DNA of 64,000 nt from contig CAZVZX010000015.1 of assembly GCA_964631235.1 (NCBI GenBank), forward strand, positions 1 to 64,000, written 5' to 3'. A program made the position numbers and the translations under genes. This document shows, piece by piece, positions 37,426-45,873 of this stretch. Position 1 is the stretch's first letter, and the number at the start of each line of letters is the position of its first letter. This stretch comes from JARKPK01 sp964631235. Lineage in GTDB: Bacteria > Planctomycetota > Planctomycetia > Pirellulales > Thermoguttaceae. The notes under the pieces were generated by a model that did no database searches, was not told the DNA's origin, and saw only the letters and a list, made by a program, of their open reading frames with translations.

Positions 37426-40400
37426 ATGTCACGTTTCTTTATCGATCGGCCGATCTTCGCCGCCGTCCTTTCGATCGTTCTGGTGATTGCCGGAACGGTC
37501 TCGATCTTCTACCTGCCCGTGGCGCAATATCCCGACATCACGCCGCCGACCGTGCAGGTGTTTTGCAGCTATCCGGGCGCCAGCGCTCAGGTGGTGGCCG
37601 ACACCGTGGCCGCGCCGATCGAGCAGCAGGTCAACGGCGTGGAGAACATGCTCTACATGTCGTCGCAATGCACCAACGACGGCGCCTATAACCTGACCGT
37701 GACGTTCCGCTTGGGTGTCGATCTGGACATGGCCCAAGTTCTCGTGCAGAACCGGGTGCAGCAGGCCGTGCCCACGCTGCCCGACATCGTGAAGCAAAAC
37801 GGGGTGACCACCAAGAAGAAGTCGCCCAACATCATGCTGGTGGTCAATCTCTACTCGCCGGCCGGCCGCTACGATCAGCTCTACCTGAGCAATTACGCAA
37901 CGACGCAGGTGAAAGACGAGCTGGCGCGGTTGGAGGGCGTGGGCGACGTCGCCTACCTGGGCCAGCGCGACTACTCGATGCGCGTCTGGCTGAAGGTCGA
38001 TAATCTTACGCAGCGCGGCATGACGGCCGACGACGTGGTTCAGGCCCTCAAAGAGCAGAACATCCAAGTGGCGGCCGGACAGTTGGGCCAGCCGCCCGCG
38101 CCGCCGGGCAGGCAGTTTCAGTATGTGCTGAGCACGCTGGGCCGGCTCCGCGAGCCCGACGAGTTCCGCCGCATCGTGGTGAAGACGTTGGCCGATGGCC
38201 GCCGCGTGTTGCTGCAAGACGTTGCCGACGTTGAGCTCGGTGCGTACAGCATGGATCAGTCGTGCGCGCTCGACGGCCGGCCCGCCGTCGGCCTGGCCCT
38301 CTTTCAGATGCCCGGCACGAACGCCCTCGACACGGCCAAACGCGTGCGCGAGAAGATGGAGCAATTGCGGCAGCGATTTCCGGAAGATCTGGAATACGCG
38401 ATCGTTTACGACACGACGCCGTTCATCAAAGAGTCGATCGTCGAAGTGCTCAAGGCGTTGCGCGACGCGGTGATCCTCGTCGGCATCGTGGTGCTGCTCT
38501 TCTTGCAAAGCTGGCGTTCGGCGCTGATCGCCCTGGTGGCCGTGCCGGTGTCGTTGATCGGCACGTTCGTCGTCATGGCGCTGATGGGCTTCAGCCTGAA
38601 CAATCTGACGCTTTTAGGGTTGGTGTTGGCCATCGGCATCGTTGTAGACGATGCCATTGTGGTGGTCGAGAACGTGGAGCGTTGGTTGGAGCACGGGCTA
38701 TCGCCCCGCGAGGCGGCCTATCGCTCGATGGAAGAGGTGACCGTGGCGGTCATCGCCATCGCCTTCGGCCTCAGCGCGGTATTCATTCCCACGGCTTTCA
38801 TCACCGGCATCACCGGGCAGTTCTACCGGCAATTCGCGCTGACGATCGCCACCGCCACGCTGATTTCGGCATTCAACTCGCTGACGCTCAGTCCGGCGCT
38901 GGCGGCAATTCTCCTGCGGCCGCGTCATGCCAAGCGCGATCCGCTGACTTGGCTGCTCGACCTTGCCTTCGGCTGGCTGTTCCGCGCGTTCAATCGGACG
39001 TTCGACGGGGTAACGCATGTGTACGGCCGGCTGCTGCGGCTGTGCGTCCGCGGCTCGGCCATCGGGTTGCTCGTGTACGGCGGACTGCTTTTGTTGACCT
39101 ATCACGGCTTCGCCACAACACCGACCGGGTTCATTCCTCAGCAAGATAAAGGTTATTTGCTCGTCGATGTTCAACTTCCCGACTCGGCTTCCGTCGAGCG
39201 CACACTGGAGGTAACTCGGCGGATCGAACGGCTCTGCTTGGGCGACGAGGCGGCCGGCGGGCGTTATCGAGGTCCGGCCGCAGATTCCTCCGAGGGCCGC
39301 TATCCGGGCATCGAGGGCATCGCCCACACGGTCAATGCGAGCGGGCAATCGTTCCTGCTCGGCGCGAATGGTTCGAACCTTGCTTCGCTCTTCGTCATAC
39401 TCGACGATTTCCACCATCGCCACGGCGGGGAATTGTCGGGCGACGCCATTGCGGCCAAGCTCCGCGCCGCGCTGCGCAGCGAGATTCGCGACGCGCAGGT
39501 TGCGGTGTTTGGGCCGCCGCCGGTGGACGGATTGGGCAACGCGGGCGGCTTCAAGTTCATCGTGCAAGATCGCAGCGATGCCGGCTTGACCGCCCTTCAG
39601 GAGCAAACGGATCAACTCGTGGCCGCCGGCAACGCCACGCCCGGGCTGTTGGGACTGTTCAGCATGTTTCGCGCTGCCGCGCCGCAGTACTACATCGATA
39701 TCGATCGCGAGAAGTGCAAACGGATGGGGGTGCCGCTCAGCGGCGTGTTCCAAGCGTTGCAAGTCAATCTCGGCGGATTATACGTGAACGATTTCAACCA
39801 GTTCGGGCGGACGTGGCGGGTGACCGTTCAGGCCGAGTCGCGCTATCGGCTCGAACCGGAGGACATCAAGCGGATCTACGTGCGCAACACGCTGGGACAG
39901 ATGGTGCCCCTGGGGTCGGTGGCCCGAGTGGTCGATGCGGCGGGGCCGTCGTTGATCTTGCGGTACAACATGTACCCGGCGGCCGCCATCAATGGGGCGT
40001 GGCCGCCGGAGTATAGTTCCGGGCAGGCGATTGCCGCCATGGAGGGCCTGGCGAAAGAACGGTTGACCGTCGCCATGGGAACCGAATGGACGGAGTTGAC
40101 CTTGTTGCAGATTCTGGCGGGCAATTCCGCGCTGTTCATCTTCCCGCTGTGCGTGCTGTTCGTGTTTCTCACCCACGCGGCCGAGTACGAAAGCTGGACG
40201 CTGCCGCTGGCGATCATTTTGATCGTGCCGATGAGTTTGATGTGCGCACTCTACGGCGTGCAATGGCGCGGGATGGACAACAACCTGTTCACGCAGATCG
40301 GCTTTGTGGTGCTCGCCGGTCTGGCCTGCAAGAATGCGGTGTTGATCGTGGAGTTCGCCAAGCAGCAGCGCGAAAGCGGACGGTCGATCTTCGAGTCGGC

Positions 40401-40686
40401 CGTCGAGGCCGCCCGGCTCCGCTTGAGGCCGATCGTGATGACCTCGTTCGCGTTCATCCTCGGGGTGGTGCCGCTGGCGATTGCCTCCGGCGCCGGGGCC
40501 GAAATGCGACGGACGCTGGGCACCTGCGTGTTCTTCGGCATGTTGGGCGTGACGTTCTTCGGGATCTTCCTCACGCCGATCTTCTACAACGTGCTGCAAT
40601 ACTTTTCCGAGTGGTGGTCGCCGCCGTCGCACGCCCACCCGAAGGCCGGCGAACAGGCGGTTGTTGAGCATCGTCCGGCCGAGTAG
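37426..40686 (+). CDS. RND multidrug efflux permease (HAE-1/AcrB type)
   Basis: A 1086-aa proton-driven inner-membrane pump. It starts with the classical FFIDRPIFAAVLSIVLVIAG helix and shows the porter-domain block PTVQVFCSYPGASAQVV. The proton relay appears as GIVVDDAIVVVENVER in TM4 and Lys in GLACKNAVLIVEF in TM10, so it is probably functional. Twelve hydrophobic segments and two large periplasmic loops are present. A short low-complexity insertion (residues about 605-625, GDEAAGGRYRG) lies in the second loop. HAE-1 members export drugs, bile salts or solvents; the substrate is unknown. It forms a unit with the adaptor upstream. Confidence 0.95.
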   Translation: MSRFFIDRPIFAAVLSIVLVIAGTVSIFYLPVAQYPDITPPTVQVFCSYPGASAQVVADTVAAPIEQQVNGVENMLYMSSQCTNDGAYNLTVTFRLGVDLDMAQVLVQNRVQQAVPTLPDIVKQNGVTTKKKSPNIMLVVNLYSPAGRYDQLYLSNYATTQVKDELARLEGVGDVAYLGQRDYSMRVWLKVDNLTQRGMTADDVVQALKEQNIQVAAGQLGQPPAPPGRQFQYVLSTLGRLREPDEFRRIVVKTLADGRRVLLQDVADVELGAYSMDQSCALDGRPAVGLALFQMPGTNALDTAKRVREKMEQLRQRFPEDLEYAIVYDTTPFIKESIVEVLKALRDAVILVGIVVLLFLQSWRSALIALVAVPVSLIGTFVVMALMGFSLNNLTLLGLVLAIGIVVDDAIVVVENVERWLEHGLSPREAAYRSMEEVTVAVIAIAFGLSAVFIPTAFITGITGQFYRQFALTIATATLISAFNSLTLSPALAAILLRPRHAKRDPLTWLLDLAFGWLFRAFNRTFDGVTHVYGRLLRLCVRGSAIGLLVYGGLLLLTYHGFATTPTGFIPQQDKGYLLVDVQLPDSASVERTLEVTRRIERLCLGDEAAGGRYRGPAADSSEGRYPGIEGIAHTVNASGQSFLLGANGSNLASLFVILDDFHHRHGGELSGDAIAAKLRAALRSEIRDAQVAVFGPPPVDGLGNAGGFKFIVQDRSDAGLTALQEQTDQLVAAGNATPGLLGLFSMFRAAAPQYYIDIDREKCKRMGVPLSGVFQALQVNLGGLYVNDFNQFGRTWRVTVQAESRYRLEPEDIKRIYVRNTLGQMVPLGSVARVVDAAGPSLILRYNMYPAAAINGAWPPEYSSGQAIAAMEGLAKERLTVAMGTEWTELTLLQILAGNSALFIFPLCVLFVFLTHAAEYESWTLPLAIILIVPMSLMCALYGVQWRGMDNNLFTQIGFVVLAGLACKNAVLIVEFAKQQRESGRSIFESAVEAARLRLRPIVMTSFAFILGVVPLAIASGAGAEMRRTLGTCVFFGMLGVTFFGIFLTPIFYNVLQYFSEWWSPPSHAHPKAGEQAVVEHRPAE

Positions 40687-40828
40687 AATATAGGGCTTTC
40701 CTCCGGATGGGGCCGCAGCGGGCCGACATCGGCCCGAGCGATGCGCCCCTGGCGGCGGCTTGGGTTCCGGTGGTCCGAAGCGTTCTTCGGCGGCATTGCG
40801 GCGTTGCCGCTCGGCCGGTTGGCAGACC

Positions 40829-40933
40829 TCAATAGAACCGCGAGAAACGAAAAGCGGCTCAAACGGGACCCGTGGGCACAAAAGCCGCTTCGCTGCGCCG
40901 GCGGCCCCTTTCGCAACTGTGTGGAGCTATTTC
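40829..40933 (+). repeat. 103-bp dispersed intergenic repeat, copy C
   Basis: Plus-oriented copy beginning TCAATAGAACCGCGAG and ending TGTGGAGCTATTT. The end of the element lies 3 nt before the leuC start, so the repeat itself supplies the putative ribosome site GGAG. Confidence 0.8.
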
Positions 40934-40936
40934 GGC

Positions 40937-42349
40937 ATGACCATCGCGAATTCTCCCCGGACGATGTTCGAGAAGATCTGGGATGCGCACGTTGTTCGTG
41001 CGGAGCCGGGAAAACAAACGATCCTTTATATCGATCTTCAACTGGTTCACGAAGTCACCAGCCCGCAAGCCTTCGAAGGCCTGCGTCTGGCGGGCCGCAA
41101 GGTGCGGCGGCCGGATCGGGCCGTGGCGACGATCGATCATAACGTGCCCACCACCGATCGGTCGTTGCCGATCGTCGACGAAATCTCGGCGTTGCAGATC
41201 GAAACGTTGCGGCGCAACTGCCGCGAATTCGGCATTCGGCTCTTCGATCTTCACGACATCGAGCAAGGCGTGGTGCATGTGATCGGGCCGGAACTGGGGC
41301 TGACTCAGCCCGGCATGACCATCGTGTGCGGCGATAGCCACACGGCCACGCATGGGGCGATGGGCGCGCTGGCCTTCGGCATCGGCACCAGCGAGGTCGA
41401 GCACGTGCTGGCCACGCAAACGCTGCTGCAACACAAACCGAAGACGCTCGAGATCCGCATCGAGGGGCGGCTGCCGCGGGGAGTGACGGCCAAAGACCTG
41501 ATCCTCTACATCATCGGGCGCATCTCCACCAGCGGCGGGGCGGGGTACTGCATCGAATACACCGGCGAGGCGGTCCGCGCACTCTCGATGGAAGAACGCA
41601 TGACCGTGTGCAACATGTCGATCGAGGCCGGCGCGCGGGCCGGGTTGATCGCCCCCGACGAAACGACGTTCAACTATCTTCGCGGTCGGCCCTTCGCCCC
41701 GAAGGATTTCGATGCGGCCGTGGCCCGCTGGCGGCAACTGCCGACCGATCCGGGCGCGAAGTACGATCGGACCGAGGTGTTCCAGGCGAAAGAGATCGAG
41801 CCGCAGGTCACCTGGGGGACGAACCCGTCGCAAGTGGTCGCCGTGGGCGGACGGGTGCCCGATCCGGCCGATTTTTCCGATCCCACGGAACAGAAGGCCG
41901 CCGCGGCCGCGCTGCAATACATGGGGTTGGCGCCCGGCACGCCGATCGTCGATATTCCGGTCGATTGCGTGTTCATCGGCTCGTGTACCAATGGACGAAT
42001 CGAAGACCTGCGCGCCGCCGCGGCCGTGGTGAAAGGCCGTCGCGTCGCCCCGCGGGTTCGCGCATTGGTGGTGCCCGGCAGCGGGCTGGTCAAGCGACAG
42101 GCCGAGCAAGAGGGGCTCGACCGCATCTTCCGCGAGGCGGGAATGGAGTGGCGCGAGGCCGGGTGCAGCATGTGCTTGGCCATGAATCCCGACAAACTGG
42201 CCCCCGGCGAACGCTGCGCGGCCACGAGCAACCGCAACTTCGAGGGACGGCAGGGCAAAGGCGGCCGGACGCACCTCGTTTCGCCGCAAATGGCGGCGGC
42301 CGCGGCCATCGCCGGACATTTCGTCGATGTGCGGCAATGGCAATCGTAG
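40937..42349 (+). CDS. leuC: 3-isopropylmalate dehydratase large subunit
   Basis: A 470-aa large subunit of isopropylmalate isomerase, which converts 2- to 3-isopropylmalate in leucine synthesis. The family start MFEKIWDAHVV is nine residues inside the chosen ATG. The active-site blocks VCGDSHTATHGA and FIGSCTNGRIEDL are present, and the [4Fe-4S] cysteines are Cys in GSCTN plus the pair in EAGCSMCLAMN. ATG 40937 has GGAG 10 nt upstream, within repeat copy C. An alternative start at 40964 would give the canonical length without a ribosome site. leuD follows 96 nt downstream; leuA and leuB are not here. Confidence 0.96.
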   Translation: MTIANSPRTMFEKIWDAHVVRAEPGKQTILYIDLQLVHEVTSPQAFEGLRLAGRKVRRPDRAVATIDHNVPTTDRSLPIVDEISALQIETLRRNCREFGIRLFDLHDIEQGVVHVIGPELGLTQPGMTIVCGDSHTATHGAMGALAFGIGTSEVEHVLATQTLLQHKPKTLEIRIEGRLPRGVTAKDLILYIIGRISTSGGAGYCIEYTGEAVRALSMEERMTVCNMSIEAGARAGLIAPDETTFNYLRGRPFAPKDFDAAVARWRQLPTDPGAKYDRTEVFQAKEIEPQVTWGTNPSQVVAVGGRVPDPADFSDPTEQKAAAAALQYMGLAPGTPIVDIPVDCVFIGSCTNGRIEDLRAAAAVVKGRRVAPRVRALVVPGSGLVKRQAEQEGLDRIFREAGMEWREAGCSMCLAMNPDKLAPGERCAATSNRNFEGRQGKGGRTHLVSPQMAAAAAIAGHFVDVRQWQS

Positions 42350-42445
42350 GCGGCCGGCGGTCGGTCGGCGTCGGGCCGAACTTCTGCCCCATGCGACGAC
42401 TCGCGGCGCGAGGCGATCACTGGTGACTTTCACCGAGAGACGACT

Positions 42446-43039
42446 ATGAAACCCTTCACTGTGCATACCGGTTTGGTGGCCCCGATGGATCGATCGGATG
42501 TGGATACCGATCAGATCATCCCCAAGCAATTTCTCAAGCGGATCGAGCGAACCGGGTTCGGGCAGTTCGCCTTCTTCGATTGGCGCTACTTGGACGACGG
42601 ACGGCCGAATCCCCAGTTCGAGTTGAATCGCCCGGAGTATCAAGGGGCGACGATTCTACTGGCGCGGCGCAACTTCGGTTGCGGCAGCAGTCGCGAGCAC
42701 GCCCCGTGGGCGCTCGACGACTACGGCTTCCGCGCGATCATCGCGCCGAGCTTTGCCGACATCTTCTACAACAACTGCTTCAAGAACGGATTGCTGCCGA
42801 TCCGGCTCGACGAAGCCGTGGTGAACGAGTTGTTCGCGCGCACGGCACGGCATTCGGGCTATCGGCTGACGATCGACCTGGAGCAGAAGAAAATCAGCGA
42901 CGAGCACGGGCTGAACGTCGCTTTCGAGGTCGATGAGTTTCGCCGCCACTGCCTCCTCAACGGGTTGGACGACATCGGGCTGACCTTGCAGTACGAGGCC
43001 GACATCGCCCGCTACGAGGCCGAGCACGGCATCGCCTGA
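42446..43039 (+). CDS. leuD: 3-isopropylmalate dehydratase small subunit
   Basis: A 197-aa small subunit that completes the LeuCD isomerase and recognises substrate. The N terminus carries PMDRSDVDTDQIIPKQFL, and the swivelling domain has RRNFGCGSSREHAPWALDDY, both diagnostic. IAPSFADIFYNNCFKNGLL is also typical. GAGAG lies about 6 nt upstream of ATG. It is cotranscribed with leuC by spacing and strand. Length is normal, and no anomaly is seen. Confidence 0.96.
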   Translation: MKPFTVHTGLVAPMDRSDVDTDQIIPKQFLKRIERTGFGQFAFFDWRYLDDGRPNPQFELNRPEYQGATILLARRNFGCGSSREHAPWALDDYGFRAIIAPSFADIFYNNCFKNGLLPIRLDEAVVNELFARTARHSGYRLTIDLEQKKISDEHGLNVAFEVDEFRRHCLLNGLDDIGLTLQYEADIARYEAEHGIA

Positions 43040-43194
43040 GTTCGCGACGGACGTTGGTGCCCGCGGCGCGGCGACGGGCGCGGCGGAGAGTTTGCCGACG
43101 GATGCAGCGACGGCGTCGCCGGCGGGAAGCATCGACCGGCCGCCTTGCGCTGGCGGCGTTTCTCGGAACGAATACAACCTCAATGAGCTGATCG

Positions 43195-44379
43195 ATGGGC
43201 GGCGAGCGGACCGACTTTTTTGCATTGGCCGAGCGGGTTTGGGACGGCACGGGCCTGACCCGCGACGAAGCCCTGGCGGTGCTGCGTTCACCGGAGGAAG
43301 CCCTCCTCGAACTGCTGGCGGCAGCCTATCGGCTCCGCCGTCGGGCGTTCGGGCCGACGGTGCAACTGAACTACCTGGTCAACGCCAAGAGCGGCCGCTG
43401 CGGCGAAGATTGCGGCTACTGTTCCCAGTCGCGGGTTTCGACCGCGCCGGTCGAGGCGTATTCGCTGATTTCGACCGACGAGTTGTTGGCCGGGGCGGCA
43501 CTGGCGGCCGAGCACGGCGCGCGCACCTACTGCATCGCCACCTCGGGGCGTCAGCCGTCGGCGGCCGAGTGGCGGCAGATTTGCGAGGCGGTGGCCGAGA
43601 TCAAACGGCGTTTTCAGCTGAAGTTGTGCGTTTCGCCGGGACTTCTGTCGGCTGAACAGGCGAGGCAATTGCGAAGCGCCGGGGCCGATCGGGTGAACCA
43701 CAACCTCAACACGAGTCGAGCGTTCTACCCGCGGATTTGCACCACGCACGACTACGATGCCCGGTTGGCGACGCTCCGGGCGGCTCGCGAGGCCGGGCTG
43801 GAACTGTGCTCCGGCGGGATCGTGGGCATGGGCGAATCGGAAGAAGACATCGTCGATCTGGCCCTCGAACTGGGTGCGTTGAAGGTCGAGGCCTTGCCGG
43901 TGAACTTCTTTCAGCCGATCGTCGGCACGCCGCTGGGCGACCGCCGCACGGCGGAAGGAATGGCGCCCGTGCCCGTCCGCCCGGCAAGCTTTTTCGTGGA
44001 AGATGAGCGGCCTGAAGCGGGGCGCACCGCTGCCGGGGCGATGCAAGAGGCATTGTCGGCCGCGGCGCCAGCCGGGGCGCACTGTGCGGACCGATCGCCG
44101 CAACGCATCGAAGGCCGAGACGCCCCTGGCGGTTGCGCCGTTCGGTTGACGCCGGCCTACTGTTTGAAGGTGCTGGCGTTGTTCCGGTTGGCTAATCCTC
44201 GGGCCGAGCTGCGCATTGCGGCAGGCCGCCAGGTTCACCTCCGCAGCTTGCAGCCGTTGGGGCTGTTCGCGGCCAACTCGATGTTCGTGGGCGATTATCT
44301 GACCACCCGCGGAGGCTCGGCCGAGGCCGACCGCCAAATGCTGGCCGATTTGGGGTTCGAGGCCGTGGCCGACGGCTGA
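43195..44379 (+). CDS. bioB: Biotin synthase, with a central insertion
   Basis: Radical-SAM enzyme that inserts sulfur into dethiobiotin. The SAM cluster motif is CGEDCGYC (Cys69, Cys73, Cys76). Further family blocks are LNTSRAFYPRICTTHDYDAR, LCSGGIVGMGESEEDIVDLA, VEALPVNFFQPIVGTPLG, and at the end HLRSLQPLGLFAANSMFVGD. At 394 aa the protein is longer than usual. The excess is a low-complexity stretch of about 65 residues (251-317) between GTPLGDR and LTPAYCLKVLALFRL, which are normally close together. The gene lies 155 nt after leuD. No other bio gene is visible. The start has only GAG nearby. Confidence 0.93.
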   Translation: MGGERTDFFALAERVWDGTGLTRDEALAVLRSPEEALLELLAAAYRLRRRAFGPTVQLNYLVNAKSGRCGEDCGYCSQSRVSTAPVEAYSLISTDELLAGAALAAEHGARTYCIATSGRQPSAAEWRQICEAVAEIKRRFQLKLCVSPGLLSAEQARQLRSAGADRVNHNLNTSRAFYPRICTTHDYDARLATLRAAREAGLELCSGGIVGMGESEEDIVDLALELGALKVEALPVNFFQPIVGTPLGDRRTAEGMAPVPVRPASFFVEDERPEAGRTAAGAMQEALSAAAPAGAHCADRSPQRIEGRDAPGGCAVRLTPAYCLKVLALFRLANPRAELRIAAGRQVHLRSLQPLGLFAANSMFVGDYLTTRGGSAEADRQMLADLGFEAVADG

Positions 44380-44430
44380 CGAGCGCCGCGGCCGGGCTGT
44401 CGTTGCAGACTTCTCACGGAGACTGGGCCG

Positions 44431-45726
44431 ATGAAGCTTCCCCCGGAAGGCGCGCGTTGGCTGGTCGATCTCCGCTGGTGGGCGGCCGGCGCGGTGTTCG
44501 CCGCCACGTTCGTTTCGTCGCATTTGGGGGCGCTGCCGCATCCCGGGCAATGCTATGCCGTCGGCTCGGCGATGTTGCTCTACAATCTGTTCTTCTATTT
44601 CACTCAGCGGGAAATCGCCTCGGGCAACGTCGAGCGGCGGATTCTCGCGCAGGTGGTTCTCGACCTGGCCGCGCTGACATTGCTGCTCTACTTCTCCGAC
44701 CTGCCGCGGAATCCGTTTCTCTTCTATTTCGTCTTTCACATGATCATCGCCGGGATGTATTTACGGGGCTCGTTCCCCTACCTAATCGCAGCCGCAACGA
44801 CGGTGCTCATCGGGGCGATCATGGCGGGCTTGTATGCGGGCTGGCTGCCGCGGTTCGCGCTGCACTTTCCCAGCGACGCCGGCGAGCCGGGGCGTCCCGA
44901 CGGGCTGCAACTGCTCGGGCTGTTTCTGGCCTTTGCCAGCGCGGCCTGGATCACGGTTTATTTCACCACCTCGATCCGCCGCTATGTCGATCGCGCCCAT
45001 GCCGAAATCCGCCAAAAAGAAAAGATGTTGGGCATCGGGCAGCTCGTGGCCGGCATCGCGCATCAAATCGCCAATCCGCTCGATGGCGTGCAGAACTGCC
45101 TGCAACGGGTGGGCGAACGGGTGAAAGACGATCCGCATCTGACCGAGTACGTGCAACTGATGGCCGAGGCGCTCGACCGCATCGAGCGGACCGCCAAACG
45201 GGTGCAGGCGTTCGCCCGCCCGCACGGAATCAGTCTGACGCCCACCGATGTCAATCAGGCCGTGGAGGCCACGTTGGAGGTGCTCGGCGGCGCGCACGGC
45301 CCGCGAATCAAGATCCGCAAGGAGTTGGGGGAAGTGCCTCTTGTTCAGGGCGACCCCTACACGCTGCAAGAGGTGCTCTTCAACCTTTGCACCAATGCCT
45401 TCCACGCCATGCCGCAAGGCGGCACGCTGACGCTTCGCACCTATGCGCTGGGCAGCAAGGACGAAGACCAGATGGGCTCGGTGGCCATCGACGTGAGCGA
45501 CACGGGGGTGGGCATCCCGCGGGTGAATCTGGAACGGATCTTCGAGCCGTTTTTCACCACGCGCGCCGAGTCGGGCGGAACGGGCCTCGGATTGGGGCTG
45601 TGCCGAATGCTCATCTCGGAAATGGGCGGCCGAATCGAGGTGCGCAGCGCCTTGGGCCAGGGAACCACCTTCACCGTGGTGCTCAATCCCGTGGCGGCCG
45701 CCGCCGAAACGCCGCCCCGCAACTGA
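44431..45726 (+). CDS. Membrane-bound sensor histidine kinase
   Basis: A 431-aa kinase. The first 180 residues contain about six hydrophobic helices (for example MLLYNLFFYF and LAALTLLLYF) and form a membrane sensor without a large periplasmic domain. A short coiled linker (RAHAEIRQKEKM) leads to the H box GIAHQIANPLDGV with the phospho-acceptor His. The ATP-binding part has the N box EVLFNLCTNAFHAM, the G1 box DTGVGIP and the G2 box GGTGLGLGL. GGAG is 9 nt upstream of the start, 51 nt after bioB. No response regulator is adjacent, so it is an orphan kinase; its signal is unknown. Confidence 0.92.
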   Translation: MKLPPEGARWLVDLRWWAAGAVFAATFVSSHLGALPHPGQCYAVGSAMLLYNLFFYFTQREIASGNVERRILAQVVLDLAALTLLLYFSDLPRNPFLFYFVFHMIIAGMYLRGSFPYLIAAATTVLIGAIMAGLYAGWLPRFALHFPSDAGEPGRPDGLQLLGLFLAFASAAWITVYFTTSIRRYVDRAHAEIRQKEKMLGIGQLVAGIAHQIANPLDGVQNCLQRVGERVKDDPHLTEYVQLMAEALDRIERTAKRVQAFARPHGISLTPTDVNQAVEATLEVLGGAHGPRIKIRKELGEVPLVQGDPYTLQEVLFNLCTNAFHAMPQGGTLTLRTYALGSKDEDQMGSVAIDVSDTGVGIPRVNLERIFEPFFTTRAESGGTGLGLGLCRMLISEMGGRIEVRSALGQGTTFTVVLNPVAAAAETPPRN

Positions 45727-45729
45727 ACG

Positions 45730-45833
45730 ACCCAGTTCCACACCATTGCGGAAGCGGCTGCCGGCGCAGCAAAGCGGTTCTCTTACGCGCAGTCCCCGTT
45801 GGAACCGCTTACTGTTTTTCGCGGTTTCATTTA
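45730..45833 (-). repeat. 103-bp dispersed intergenic repeat, copy D
   Basis: Minus-oriented copy between the histidine kinase stop (3 nt away) and the convergent secreted protein. Read on the minus strand it begins TAAATGAAACCGCGAAAAAC. The stem arms AAGCGG and CCGCTT are perfectly complementary. Confidence 0.8.
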
Positions 45834-45873
45834 GCAATGCTCATGGGCGGCGCGGGCAGCGGCGATCCGCCGT